From: Calidifontibacillus oryziterrae
Lineage (GTDB): Bacteria; Bacillota; Bacilli; Bacillales; Bacillaceae_J
Length of the DNA stretch: 64,000 nt
Assembly: GCF_000331575.1 (NCBI RefSeq)
Contig: NZ_ANOK01000007.1
Span: forward strand, 48,001 to 112,000
Reading direction: 5' to 3'
The notes beneath the pieces are model-generated. The model saw only the letters and a program-made list of their open reading frames with translations, searched no databases and was not told the DNA's origin. Position numbers and translations under genes: made by a program. How positions within the stretch are numbered: the first letter of the stretch is position 1; the number at the start of each line of letters is the position of its first letter. This document shows, piece by piece, positions 24,913-33,784 of this stretch.

Positions 24913-25899
24913 TTGATAAAAAAACCTTTTAAAGCTCCAATAAAAATTAAAAAGTTGGAAGCTTTATTAAGAAGATTACCTGTCAATCATCCGAAACGAC
25001 TTGAAATTGAGGAAGAGTTATCAAGAAGTGTAGCTGGTTTTAAAGGAGAGCAATCATTGGAATATTATTTAAGTTTTTTAGATAAAGAAAAATTCCACAT
25101 ATTCCACAATATCCGTCTCTCCTTCAATCAATACTACTTTCAGCAAGATATATTAATTCTGTCACCTAATTATTTCCTCATTATTGAAGCAAAAAATATT
25201 TCAGGAATATTAACCATTGACCCTTCCTTAAATCAAATGATTAGATTAGTCAATGGAGAAGAAACTATAATGCCAGATCCAATTCTTCAGGTCAAGCATC
25301 AGCAATTTCAATTTGAAAAATGGTTAAATCATTACAAATATGCCAATGTACCAATTGAATCTATTGTTGTTATGACAAATCCATATACGATAATAAAATA
25401 TACAAGTGAGGACTTAGAGTATAAGAATAAAATTGTTAGAAGTACAAAACTTCCTATAAAAATTGCCTCATACAACAACCATCATAAAAATCCGCTTTCA
25501 GCTTCTGAATTGTGCAAAATATCAAATTTCATAAATAAACACCATACTCCATATGATCCTGATATATTGACTAAATATAACTTACTAATAGATGATATTT
25601 TACCAGGTGTTATATGTTCTCATTGTAATTATCGGCCGATGATTAGGGCGTGGGGGAAATGGAGTTGTCCGAAATGCTCATATATTTCAAATGATGCACA
25701 CATAGAAGCTTTAAATGACTATATACTCCTATTTCAATCAACGATTACAAATCATCAGTTGAGATGGTTTTTGCAATTACCATCAATTAGGGTTGCAAAT
25801 TATATTTTAACCTCTTCAAACTTGAACTTAACATTCACTGGGACAAATAAGGGAAGATATTACTCTCTAACTTATCCTGTAAAACAGAACTTAAAATAA
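24913..25899 (+). CDS. NERD (nuclease-related) domain protein with C-terminal zinc finger
   Basis: A 328-residue protein. A short helical start is followed by the NERD domain (about 38-150): GFKGEQSLEYYLSFL, FHIFHNIRL and the motif QQDILILSPNYFLIIEAKN, carrying the D and E-x-K residues of the nuclease-like core. The C-terminal part has a four-cysteine zinc ribbon (CSHCNYRPMIRAWGKWSCPKCS, about 238-259). Such proteins are thought to process DNA or RNA, but their biological role is mostly unknown. TTG 24913 is preceded by AAAGGAGATAG. Its 3' end carries a 19-bp direct repeat that includes the stop codon. Confidence 0.85.
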   Translation: MIKKPFKAPIKIKKLEALLRRLPVNHPKRLEIEEELSRSVAGFKGEQSLEYYLSFLDKEKFHIFHNIRLSFNQYYFQQDILILSPNYFLIIEAKNISGILTIDPSLNQMIRLVNGEETIMPDPILQVKHQQFQFEKWLNHYKYANVPIESIVVMTNPYTIIKYTSEDLEYKNKIVRSTKLPIKIASYNNHHKNPLSASELCKISNFINKHHTPYDPDILTKYNLLIDDILPGVICSHCNYRPMIRAWGKWSCPKCSYISNDAHIEALNDYILLFQSTITNHQLRWFLQLPSIRVANYILTSSNLNLTFTGTNKGRYYSLTYPVKQNLK

Positions 25900-25928
25900 A
25901 AACACCACTAAAACAGAACTTAAAATAA
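25881..25928. repeat. 19-bp direct repeat across the NERD gene stop
   Basis: Bases 25881-25899 and 25910-25928 are identical (AAAACAGAAC...TAA), ten bases apart. The first copy holds the stop codon, so this is a short tandem-type duplication after the gene end. Confidence 0.8.
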
Positions 25929-25995
25929 TAAAACAGGCGCTTTACTATATAGCTAATTGTTAATGTGGTGTTTAGTGATTTCATATAAAAAATAT

Positions 25996-26087
25996 ACCTC
26001 TACTTGTTAATTTCCTATATTACAAGTAGAGGTTCAGGTTGGTAGATGAATGAAGTTTTATTATTAAAATAACGTTTCAACGTTATT
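25996..26087. terminator. Two perfect hairpins between convergent genes
   Basis: ACCTCTACTTGT (25996-26007) pairs with 26022-26033; AATAACGTT (26068-26076) pairs with 26079-26087. They lie between the NERD gene (+) and the HlyD-type gene (-) and probably end one or both transcripts. The rest of this 260-base gap shows nothing else. Confidence 0.55.
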
Positions 26088-26161
26088 ACTGCAGTTTGAT
26101 AGTGGAATTCTATTAAATTTGCTTGATAACGGAATTTGTTTATTAAATTACTACGGATTTT

Positions 26162-27331
26162 CTATTCGTTTAATGGAATGATCACATCGGCAGTCATTCC
26201 ATTTTTTAATTTGCCGTCATGATCATCGATTGCGACTTTAATTTTTGTTGCGATTCGTTTGCCGTCAGAGGTTGATTGCTTATCCTTCGGTGTATACTCA
26301 TGATGCAAATCAATGTAGCTTACTTTACCAGTTTGTTCTCCGAGTGATGTTATGACTGTGAGTTCTTGATTGTAAGAAATTTTATCTAAATATTCATTTG
26401 GCAAATAGCAAAGCACATAAACGTCATCTTGAATGGCAATGTCTGCGATGTTGCTGCCAACGCCCGCGACATCACCAAGTTCAAAGTTTTTGCTAACGAT
26501 GATTCCATCAGCTAAAGCAGTTATGGTACTATTAGCTAAATTATTTTTAGCTACGTTTAATTGAGCAATAGATTGCTCTAGGTCAGCTTTAGCAGCATCG
26601 ATTGTTTGTTTCGTAGCGCCACTTTCAAGCAGCTTTAATTGTGCCACCGCGGCATCATAATTTGCTTTTGTAGCATTAATCTCTTCAGGTGTAGCGCCGT
26701 TTTCAAGTAGTGCTAATTGCTGTTTGGCTGTTTCTAGCTGATATTTGGTTGAAGCCAGTTGTTTTGCTTTTGTGTCTAATTCTAGCTTGGCCTGATCCAA
26801 TTGATTTTGGGAGACTGCCCCTTCATTATATAAGGTGACTGTTTTTTTATATTGCGTTTCGATATGGTCATACGTTAGTTGCATACTTTTAACTGCCTCT
26901 TCAGCAATTGCAACACTGTTTTTGGCTTGAGCAATTTGTTCCTTTCTTGTTCCAGAAGTTATTAAATCGAGTTTTGCTTTCGCAGCACGCACTTGTGCCT
27001 CGGCTTGCTCAATTTGCTCAAGGCGGGTACCGGCTTGCAATTCTTCAAGTTTTGCTTTTTTTAAGTCAACAACTGCTTGAAGTTGATCAACAGTGTACTT
27101 TTGGTTTGTATTGTCGATAACAGCGATCACATCGCCTTTTTTAACAGTCTCACCTTGTGCTTTGTTCATTTCAATAATTTTACCAGCGACCGTGCTCGTT
27201 GCAGAGATAATATTGTTTTGAATGTCCCCCGTTAATGTTAATTGGTCTTTGCCAAAGAGGCTGCTAACCTTTGCTGAACAACCTGTTGCGACTATAATGA
27301 TAGCTAGCAAACTTAATAGCATTTTTTTCAT
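26162..27331 (-). CDS. HlyD family membrane-fusion lipoprotein (ABC exporter adaptor)
   Basis: A 389-residue lipoprotein (C18 in IVATGCSA). A lipoyl/biotinyl-like half-motif STVAGKIIEMNKAQGETVKKGDVIAVID is followed by a very long coiled coil (about 80-270) made of similar repeats such as LEELQAGTRLEQIEQAEAQVRAAKAKLDLI and GATPEEINATKANYDAAVAQLKLLESGAT. The matching beta-domain half is TALADGIIVSKNFELGDVAGVG. It bridges an exporter to the wall or outside. It lies on the same strand behind the TetR and ABC-2 genes and probably works with that exporter. GAGGAGTGAT precedes its ATG. Confidence 0.87.
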   Translation of the reverse strand: MKKMLLSLLAIIIVATGCSAKVSSLFGKDQLTLTGDIQNNIISATSTVAGKIIEMNKAQGETVKKGDVIAVIDNTNQKYTVDQLQAVVDLKKAKLEELQAGTRLEQIEQAEAQVRAAKAKLDLITSGTRKEQIAQAKNSVAIAEEAVKSMQLTYDHIETQYKKTVTLYNEGAVSQNQLDQAKLELDTKAKQLASTKYQLETAKQQLALLENGATPEEINATKANYDAAVAQLKLLESGATKQTIDAAKADLEQSIAQLNVAKNNLANSTITALADGIIVSKNFELGDVAGVGSNIADIAIQDDVYVLCYLPNEYLDKISYNQELTVITSLGEQTGKVSYIDLHHEYTPKDKQSTSDGKRIATKIKVAIDDHDGKLKNGMTADVIIPLNE

Positions 27332-27408
27332 ACAATCACTCCTCTCAAAGCAACTATTTTCAAGTTTTTTTATCGTTGTAGACTTTGGATTTAAAAAGGT
27401 TCAAAATA

Positions 27409-28068
27409 TTAGCTTTTAGTTGGTTTAATTCCATTCATAATATATTGAATAAGAAGCTCTGTTTCTTTCTCTTTGTCCCAGTCAAAATCTAATTGGGCAA
27501 TATAACGAATAAACATATTGCCAAAAATGGATGTAATAATTAGATTTGCGATTGTGTTGCTAGGTAAGTCAATAATTTGTCCTTGTCCTTTGAAATAATC
27601 AATTACTTTAATGATCTGCTGCCTTGCAGGAGAAAAAATTGATTGTGTGATTTTTGCTTTTAGGTCAGGGTGAAACGGTAGCTCTTGTAACAGTACTTTT
27701 ATAATTAAAAAATTTGTTGCTACTAAAGTCCGCCTGTTTTGAATGATGGCACGTAGGAAGTCTTCAACCGTAACCTTTGGATCCTCTAATGTTTTTCCGA
27801 TATTCGATATAAATTCCTTTGAAATGGATAGCTTGCTTACATATTCAGGTATTGCTAATAAAAGGTCTTTTTTCGTGTTGTAATGGCGAAAAATAGTTCC
27901 TTCAGCCACCCCAGCTTTTTTAGCGATTTCACTTGTAGAAGTTGCTGCGAAGCCTTTTTCGGAAAACATCTCGATTGCAGCGCAAACAATATTCATTTGC
28001 TTCTCGGTTAAATTTATTTCTCCATCAGAGGAATTTGTTAACTCTTGCAAAAGTTTTTTAACAGACAA
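27409..28068 (-). CDS. TetR family transcriptional regulator
   Basis: A 219-residue regulator. The N-terminal helix-turn-helix reads IVCAAIEMFSEKGFAATSTSEIAKKAGVAEGTIFRHYNTKKDLLLAIPEY; the remainder is an all-helical ligand domain. TTG 28068 is behind AGAGGTGA. It sits inside the exporter unit between the ABC-2 permease and the HlyD lipoprotein, so it probably represses that unit in response to an exported compound. A good palindromic operator (AGTGAGT-N4-ACTCACT) lies at 30012-30029, upstream of the first gene of the unit. Confidence 0.88.
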   Translation of the reverse strand: MSVKKLLQELTNSSDGEINLTEKQMNIVCAAIEMFSEKGFAATSTSEIAKKAGVAEGTIFRHYNTKKDLLLAIPEYVSKLSISKEFISNIGKTLEDPKVTVEDFLRAIIQNRRTLVATNFLIIKVLLQELPFHPDLKAKITQSIFSPARQQIIKVIDYFKGQGQIIDLPSNTIANLIITSIFGNMFIRYIAQLDFDWDKEKETELLIQYIMNGIKPTKS

Positions 28069-28132
28069 TGTAATTCACCTCTTTCAGCCGTTAAATTGAT
28101 CATGCCTATAAGGTCAAAATCCAAACAATCTA

Positions 28133-29155
28133 TTAAATTTTCCGATGTTTTTTAAGTGCAAAAATATTGGCAAACATAAATAGTAAACATAGCGCGATTA
28201 AAACATAAGCATCAAAGGCGATATCCGCCCAGCCTTGTCCGCGAATCATCACGCTTCTTAGTGCATCCGCAACGTACCATAACGGTACAAATTTCGCAAA
28301 AACCTGAAGCCAAGGAGCCATCGTACTTAGATCAAATAAACCTGAAAAAAACACTTGTGGAACGACGACGATCGGGATAAATTGAATCATTTGCAGTTCA
28401 TTATTTGCGTAAGCGGAAATGAACGTCCCCATCGTAAGGGCGACTAACGCTGTTAAAATCGTGATCAAAATAACTAAAGGAAAAGACCCGATCATCATAA
28501 TATCGAGAACTTCAATTGAATACCAGGCAATTAATGTCGATTGAATAATTGTAAAGCTTCCAAACCCTAAAACGTACCCTAAGACAAGCTCCCATCTTTT
28601 GATCGGAGTGGCAAGAAGTCGTTCTAATGTACCTGAAGTCCGCTCGCTTAGGAACGATACGCCTGATATTAAAAACACAAAAAAGAAGATAAAAAAGCCA
28701 ATTAAAATTGGCCCGAAGTTATCAAAAGACGACATGTCTTCATAGCCATATAAATACGTAATATCGAGTTCAGCCCCTTGTGGCATCGCTGTTGGCTGTA
28801 TAACAGTTTGCACAAGCTTAATGACAGTCTTGTTTTTCGCTGGATCACTACCTTCTAATTCAATCGTTGGGACACCATTTTCATAATTAATGACAGCGTC
28901 AATTTCTGAAGAACGAAGCGCTTCGTGTGCTTCATATTCGGTCAATCTCGAAATCTTTGCATCATTGTATTCCAATTTATTCACCAGTTGGCTCGGGGCA
29001 TTAATAATACCGATTTTTGGATGATATTCATTTCCGTTAAAAATTAAACCCATTAAGGTTAATACAAACATTGGGGCAATGATCATCAGGGCCATTGTTC
29101 GTTTATCATGACGAAGGCCGAGTAGTATTCGAATCATCAAGGCAAATACTTTCAT
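28133..29155 (-). CDS. ABC-2 type exporter permease
   Basis: A 340-residue permease: one N-terminal membrane segment, an extracellular domain of about 130 residues, then five segments in the last 180 residues. The characteristic motif FLSERTSGTLERLLATPIKRWELVLGYVLGFG identifies the ABC-2 (DrrB/YhfE-like) drug or lipid exporter group. Its start overlaps the ATPase gene by four bases (ATGA). Substrate cannot be read; relatives export antibiotics or toxic lipophiles. Confidence 0.88.
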   Translation of the reverse strand: MKVFALMIRILLGLRHDKRTMALMIIAPMFVLTLMGLIFNGNEYHPKIGIINAPSQLVNKLEYNDAKISRLTEYEAHEALRSSEIDAVINYENGVPTIELEGSDPAKNKTVIKLVQTVIQPTAMPQGAELDITYLYGYEDMSSFDNFGPILIGFFIFFFVFLISGVSFLSERTSGTLERLLATPIKRWELVLGYVLGFGSFTIIQSTLIAWYSIEVLDIMMIGSFPLVILITILTALVALTMGTFISAYANNELQMIQFIPIVVVPQVFFSGLFDLSTMAPWLQVFAKFVPLWYVADALRSVMIRGQGWADIAFDAYVLIALCLLFMFANIFALKKHRKI

Positions 29156-29913
29156 TGTGTCGCACCCCCAAAATACAAGAAGGCTTCCTCAATCGTATCG
29201 GAGGATGAATCTGCCTTTAGTTTTGCAGGCGATCCGACCGCGATTAATTTACCTTCACGAATCATTCCCAAATTATCGCACTTCTCTAGCTCATCCATGA
29301 CGTGTGTTGTGACAATAATTGTTGTACCGTTATCGCGTAAGCGGTGTAATTCAGCCCAGATCGATTTGCGCAAAATCGGGTCAATGCCAACGGTAGGTTC
29401 ATCAAGAATTAAAACAGGTGGTTCGTGAATTAAGGCAATTGCTAACGAAAGGCGTCGCTTCATGCCACCGGAATAGTTCTTAACTTGTCTTTTTAAAAAT
29501 TCAGTCAGGTTAACAAGTTCCATCACTTTAGTAATCCTTTGTTTTCTTTTTGCTTTTGGAAAACCATACATTGAAGCAAAAAAGGTAAGATTTTCTTCTG
29601 CTGTCAGATCTCCATATAAGGCATCGGCCTGTGCCATATAACCAATTTTGTTCATCATTTCAAGCTTTGGCATTTTTTTATCTAATACAAAGACATCACC
29701 ATTAGTGGGAACGTCAATCCCGGCAATCATTTTAACGAGTGTTGTTTTGCCTGAACCAGATGGACCTAGTATTCCAAGGATTTGGGAATATGGAATATCT
29801 AAACAAATATCAAAAAGCACCTGTTTTTTCCCAAAGCTTCTATCCACATGATCAATTCGTATACAGGGTGATGTTGTCGATGTTAAAGTATGGGTATCTT
29901 TAATGGCTGGCAT
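29152..29913 (-). CDS. ABC exporter ATP-binding protein
   Basis: A 253-residue ATPase with Walker [10 protein letters not shown], signature YSGGMKRR, Walker B VLILDEPTVGIDP and switch VTTHVMDE; it belongs to the DrrA/CcmA group that pairs with ABC-2 permeases. It is the first gene of the minus-strand unit ATPase-permease-TetR-HlyD. ATG 29913 follows AAAGGAGC. The first 18 residues are a threonine-rich extension before the ABC domain. Confidence 0.9.
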   Translation of the reverse strand: MPAIKDTHTLTSTTSPCIRIDHVDRSFGKKQVLFDICLDIPYSQILGILGPSGSGKTTLVKMIAGIDVPTNGDVFVLDKKMPKLEMMNKIGYMAQADALYGDLTAEENLTFFASMYGFPKAKRKQRITKVMELVNLTEFLKRQVKNYSGGMKRRLSLAIALIHEPPVLILDEPTVGIDPILRKSIWAELHRLRDNGTTIIVTTHVMDELEKCDNLGMIREGKLIAVGSPAKLKADSSSDTIEEAFLYFGGATQ

Positions 29914-30011
29914 TACGTTGCTCCTTTCAATAAAGATGAGGTAACGAGGATCTTAGAAAATAGCTTTATTTTGAATAGGAATTTATCAACTAAAGCTACG
30001 ATTTAAATAAG

Positions 30012-30029
30012 AGTGAGTGATTACTCACT
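30012..30029. promoter_or_regulatory. Palindromic TetR-type operator upstream of the exporter unit
   Basis: AGTGAGT (30012-30018) and ACTCACT (30023-30029) form a perfect palindrome around GATT. It lies about 100 bases before the ATPase start, where a repressor site is expected; the TetR gene at 27409 is the likely partner. Confidence 0.6.
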
Positions 30030-30161
30030 TTTATTGAAAAAGATTTTACTAAATTTGTCAATAAGGTTTTAAGTTAAAATAAGAGCATTTATTGAATATT
30101 ATTTTAAGATTTATATCGGAATAATAAATAGTAGACTGTCGTAAAGGGAAACTGCTTTAAA

Positions 30162-30244
30162 AATGAAACTTTTTCTAGTTTCATTCGTAGTCAATATTAT
30201 GATGCGTAATGTTAAAATCGTATGAAAACTAAAGGTTTTCATAC
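30162..30244. promoter_or_regulatory. Two related inverted repeats between the exporter and the DcuB region
   Basis: AATGAAACT (30162-30170) pairs with 30177-30185, and GTATGAAAAC (30220-30229) with 30235-30244. Both contain ATGAAA..TTTCAT, so they could be two sites for one regulator of the genes at 30273 onwards. Together with the TetR-type operator they account for the 359-base gap 29914-30272; nothing else is seen. Confidence 0.4.
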
Positions 30245-30272
30245 ATACTACGATGGGAGTTGAGATTAAAAG

Positions 30273-30548
30273 ATGAAACGTACAATTCTACAAGCAATTG
30301 GATTTTCTGCACTTATTCATGCCGTTGTTATTGGGTATCAGGTGGTCCACGGTTATTTGCTGACTAGGGCTTATGAGCCTAGTATTACAAATGGATACGA
30401 TAATGTATATTATTTACAAAATGAGGTATCGTTCGGGGTCATTTACCGACCTATTGCGGGTGTCCCTCTTGAACTATTAAGTTTTGTGGGTATAGCTGTT
30501 TTGTTTTTTGCCGGTAAGTATGCTTGGTTAAAAATGAAGCCAAAATAA
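30273..30548 (+). CDS. Small membrane protein of unknown function
   Basis: A 91-residue protein with hydrophobic segments at about 7-29 (IGFSALIHAVVIGYQVVHGYLL) and 63-83 (VPLELLSFVGIAVLFFAGKYAWL), and a tyrosine-rich outer loop between (YDNVYYLQNEVSFGVIYRP). I do not recognise the family. It has a ribosome binding site (GGGAG) and ends 99 bases before the DcuB-type carrier gene on the same strand, so the two may be co-transcribed. Confidence 0.6.
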   Translation: MKRTILQAIGFSALIHAVVIGYQVVHGYLLTRAYEPSITNGYDNVYYLQNEVSFGVIYRPIAGVPLELLSFVGIAVLFFAGKYAWLKMKPK

Positions 30549-30647
30549 GGTTTAACTTTAGTTAGCACAAATCTATATCAATGAATACAATTCACCTTTT
30601 TCGTCCAAAGTAAGTAGGAAACAGAGTTGGCAGCAGGAGGGAATTGT

Positions 30648-31961
30648 GTGTTTTGGATTCAGTTTGTCATTCTATTGGCATGTATTTTCGTAGGTGCTCG
30701 TCTTGGTGGTGTTGGACTTGGCGTAATGGGTGGAGTCGGTCTGGCGATTCTTGTATTCGGTTTTGGTTTGGAACCAACATCAGCACCAATTGACGTTATG
30801 CTTATGATTTTAGCGGTGATAACCGCAGCTGGTGCTTTACAGGCATCAGGTGGAATGGAATATCTTGTGTTTATTGCAGAAAGAGCATTGCGCAAAAACC
30901 CGAAAAGAATAACCTTCATGGCGCCAATAATTACATATTTATTTACTTTATCTGCCGGAACAGGGCATGTAGCCTATTCAGTTTTACCTGTTATTGCTGA
31001 AGTTTCAAGGGAATCAGGTGTAAGACCGGAAAGGCCAATGTCAATTGCGGTTATTGCTTCACAACAAGCAATTACAGCTAGTCCAATTTCAGCGGCAACG
31101 GTAGCATTACTTTCGCTCTTAGCTAATTTCGAAATTAGTCTTATTGATATTTTAATGATTTGTATTCCTTCGACCTTCAGTGCTTGTATGTTTGCTGCAT
31201 TTGTTGTAAGTAAAATCGGAAAAGAATTAGATGATGATCCAATTTATCAAAAGCGTTTGATTGATGGACTTGAGCCGATACATAAAGAAAAGGAATCTTT
31301 CATACCTACTAAAGGCGCAAAGCTTTCTGTTATTTTGTTTCTAACCGCCGCATTCTTTGTCGTATTGCTAGGGTCGTTTGAGGAACTGCGCCCTGGCTGG
31401 TCACATGAAGGGGAGTTTATACGAATGACGATGCCAGCAGCGATTGAGATTGTGATGTTATCGATTTCGGCGCTTATCATTATACTATGTAAACCAAATG
31501 TAGAAGAAATTGTAGCAGGTAGTGTATTTAAAGCAGGAGCTTCGGCTGTCGTGGCAATTTTCGGTATTGCCTGGATGGGTGATACCTTCTTTAATGGGAA
31601 TGCCGAATTCATTAATAACTCGATCTCTGGTTTAGTGACAGCGGCACCGTGGCTGTTTGCAGTAGCTTTATTTGCACTCTCCATTCTTTTATATAGCCAA
31701 GCAGCAACGGTAAGAACGCTAATGCCGTTAGGTGTAACATTAGCAATTAACCCAGCATTGTTAATAGCGATGTTTCCAGCCGTAAACGGTTATTTTTTTA
31801 TTCCCAATTATCCAACAGTGGTCGCTGCCATCAATTTCGATCGTACTGGAACAACGCGAATAGGGAAATATATTTTAAACCATAGTTTTATGGTGCCAGG
31901 TCTAATCGCGACAGTTGGTGCAATTGCGATTGGTATGATATTAAGCACGATAGTCCTTTAA
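30648..31961 (+). CDS. dcuB: Anaerobic C4-dicarboxylate transporter (DcuA/DcuB family)
   Basis: A 438-residue carrier with about ten to eleven membrane segments. GGVGLGVMGGVGLAILVFGFGLEPTSAPIDVMLMILAVITAAGALQASGG and ITYLFTLSAGTGHVAYSVLPVIAEVS followed by RPERPMSIAVIASQQAITASPISAATVALL are typical of Dcu. It exchanges fumarate, malate or aspartate for succinate, usually under oxygen limitation. GTG 30648 is chosen because AGGAGG precedes it; TTG 30627 has none. No two-component regulator is adjacent. Symbol is by family resemblance. Confidence 0.87.
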   Translation: MFWIQFVILLACIFVGARLGGVGLGVMGGVGLAILVFGFGLEPTSAPIDVMLMILAVITAAGALQASGGMEYLVFIAERALRKNPKRITFMAPIITYLFTLSAGTGHVAYSVLPVIAEVSRESGVRPERPMSIAVIASQQAITASPISAATVALLSLLANFEISLIDILMICIPSTFSACMFAAFVVSKIGKELDDDPIYQKRLIDGLEPIHKEKESFIPTKGAKLSVILFLTAAFFVVLLGSFEELRPGWSHEGEFIRMTMPAAIEIVMLSISALIIILCKPNVEEIVAGSVFKAGASAVVAIFGIAWMGDTFFNGNAEFINNSISGLVTAAPWLFAVALFALSILLYSQAATVRTLMPLGVTLAINPALLIAMFPAVNGYFFIPNYPTVVAAINFDRTGTTRIGKYILNHSFMVPGLIATVGAIAIGMILSTIVL

Positions 31962-32326
31962 TAACGGGACTCTTATGAATATGTAAGTAGTGAAAATCAG
32001 GTAAAAAATTTCCTGCAAAGCATGGTATTTGGTAGAGATATTAGGTAGGAGAGAGTGCTAATAAGAATTCGTAGGCGGAGAAATTCCGATTAGCTTCCCT
32101 TAATAGGGCAAAATCCATGGATTTAAATAAGATAAACGGAAAACTACCTTTTATTTTTAACGATATATGGAAATTTTACAATTTAAACAAAATTTTTCCG
32201 TTTATTTTTCAAACATAGGAAAATCAATTATTTATTACAAAGCCAAAATTAAAAAATTCAAGGATAAATTATCTTTTTGTGCGTATCCTAAAGTCTGTAT
32301 GAAACAGATTTTAGGAGGGTAATGAA
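31962..32326. other. 365-base gap with dispersed-repeat-like inverted sequences
   Basis: No gene is seen. GGCGGAGAAATTCCG (about 32073-32087) resembles the arms at 12832-12877. Further on, ATAAACGGAAAA (32132-32143) is mirrored by TTTTTCCGTTTAT (32193-32205). This looks like a degenerate small inverted-repeat element. The last 30 bases hold the leader and the AGGAGGGTAA site of the next gene. Confidence 0.5.
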
Positions 32327-32545
32327 ATGACAAATCAAATTGATACGAACAAATTAAAACAAGCAGAAGCGGCATCTTCGCTAGCAAAGGATGCAATAAC
32401 ACAAGCCATAGAGCAATCTGCAGCCAACACAGTTTTAGCTCAAGAGGCGTTAAAGCAAGCATCAACAGAAATTGCGCAAGTACAAACGTTAATAAGCCAG
32501 GTACAATCGCAGTTGCAAACACAGGCATCCTCTCAATCGGAATAA
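32327..32545 (+). CDS. Small alanine/glutamine-rich helical protein, unknown
   Basis: A 72-residue hydrophilic protein rich in A, Q, S and T (KQAEAASSLAKDAITQAIEQ ... QSQLQTQASSQSE). It has no cysteine, membrane segment or signal peptide and is probably a single amphipathic helix or coiled coil. The ribosome binding site AGGAGGGTAATGAA before ATG 32327 is very strong, so it is a real, well-translated gene. I do not recognise the family. The composition is like that of small spore-coat-associated or spore-core proteins, but the upstream -10-like sequence is too poor to assign a sporulation sigma factor. Confidence 0.65.
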   Translation: MTNQIDTNKLKQAEAASSLAKDAITQAIEQSAANTVLAQEALKQASTEIAQVQTLISQVQSQLQTQASSQSE

Positions 32546-32563
32546 AAAAACAGTCGCCCAAAA

Positions 32564-32624
32564 GTGAACGGCACCCCAATTGTTGGGCTTGCGTAACAAT
32601 TGGAGGTGCCGTTTCTGTGTTCAC
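32564..32624. terminator. Bidirectional terminator between convergent genes
   Basis: GTGAAC (32564-32569) pairs with GTTCAC (32619-32624), and inside it AACGGCACC..CAATTGTT (32567-32584) pairs with AACAATTGG..GGTGCCGTT (32595-32613). It serves the small gene (+) and telA-like gene (-). Confidence 0.75.
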
Positions 32625-33778
32625 TTCAATTCTAATAGCTTTTGTTTTAGTTCATTCTCCATCTTTATAAGTTCTTGTTCTGCTTGCTGACGTTTAGTTC
32701 TTCCTTCATGTTGAATTCGGATGGTTTCCTCTAATGTTGAAATTAAGTTTTCCTGGGTTTGCTTCAACGTTTCAATATCAACTAGCCCTCGTTCGTTTTC
32801 GATTGCTGTTTCAATGCTATTTGTTTTTAGCATTTCTGCATTTTTCAGCAATAACTCATTTGTTGTTTGACTTACTTGCTTTTGAGCATCAACAGCTCTT
32901 TTTTGACGGAACAATGTTAGCGCAATTGTGATTTGATTTTTCCATAATGGTATTGCGGTTAAAATAGAAGCTTGAATTTTTTCAACTAGTGCTTGATTCA
33001 TATTTTGAATCATCCGAATTTGTGGTGCACTTTGGATTGTAATCTGGCGACTGAGTTTTAAGTCATATAGGCGTTTTTCAAGGCGATCTGCAAACTGAAT
33101 TAAATCATTTAACTCTTGATAAACCATTTGGTTGTTTGACTGCTCCGCATTTATCTTCAAAGCAGGAATTTCCTTTTCGCGAAGCTCTTCTAATTTTATC
33201 TCTCCAGCAGCGATATAAATATTTAAGCCATCGAAATATTCCTTATTCTTTTGAAACAGTTCTTCAAGCATTTTAATATCTGATAGTAATATGTTTTTTT
33301 GATGATCTAATTTCACGCCAATCTTATCGATTTGTGCTCCAATTTTTTGGTATTTAGATAATATTTCATTTATCGAGCTTGAGAGTCGTTTAAATAAACG
33401 TTTAAATAAGCTCCTATTTTCTGCTTGTAGTTCGTCCGGGTTAACCTGCTCTAATTTTTGCATAAGCTCCTTTAAACTATCACCAATAGGGCCTGTGTCT
33501 TTGCTTTGAACATGATCTAGCATTGAATGTGAAAAGTCCGATAGCTTCATTTGTGCTGCTGTGCCGAATTGAATAATTGATTGGTGATCGGTTGGATTAA
33601 TTTGAGTTGCTAATGCAACAGCTTTTTGCTGGTACTCCTCTGGAAGAGTTTCAAACAAGCGTTTTGTACTGTGTTCGTTATTTGTGCGATCATTTGTAAT
33701 TTCTCCAAAAGGATTTGATAAAAGATCATCTAATCCCCCATTTACATTGCCTGCTAGCTTGTTGTGTTGAGTAGACAT
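32621..33778 (-). CDS. yaaN: TelA-like toxic-anion-resistance protein (YaaN homologue)
   Basis: A 385-residue, almost entirely helical cytoplasmic protein of the TelA family. Recognisable stretches are [73 protein letters not shown] and [28 protein letters not shown]. The name comes from tellurite resistance, but homologues widely influence cell-envelope and toxic-anion tolerance and the mechanism is unclear. It follows xpaC by only six bases, the same pairing as xpaC-yaaN in B. subtilis. ATG 33778 follows GAAAGGAGC. Confidence 0.88.
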   Translation of the reverse strand: MSTQHNKLAGNVNGGLDDLLSNPFGEITNDRTNNEHSTKRLFETLPEEYQQKAVALATQINPTDHQSIIQFGTAAQMKLSDFSHSMLDHVQSKDTGPIGDSLKELMQKLEQVNPDELQAENRSLFKRLFKRLSSSINEILSKYQKIGAQIDKIGVKLDHQKNILLSDIKMLEELFQKNKEYFDGLNIYIAAGEIKLEELREKEIPALKINAEQSNNQMVYQELNDLIQFADRLEKRLYDLKLSRQITIQSAPQIRMIQNMNQALVEKIQASILTAIPLWKNQITIALTLFRQKRAVDAQKQVSQTTNELLLKNAEMLKTNSIETAIENERGLVDIETLKQTQENLISTLEETIRIQHEGRTKRQQAEQELIKMENELKQKLLELK

Positions 33779-33784
33779 TTTCTT

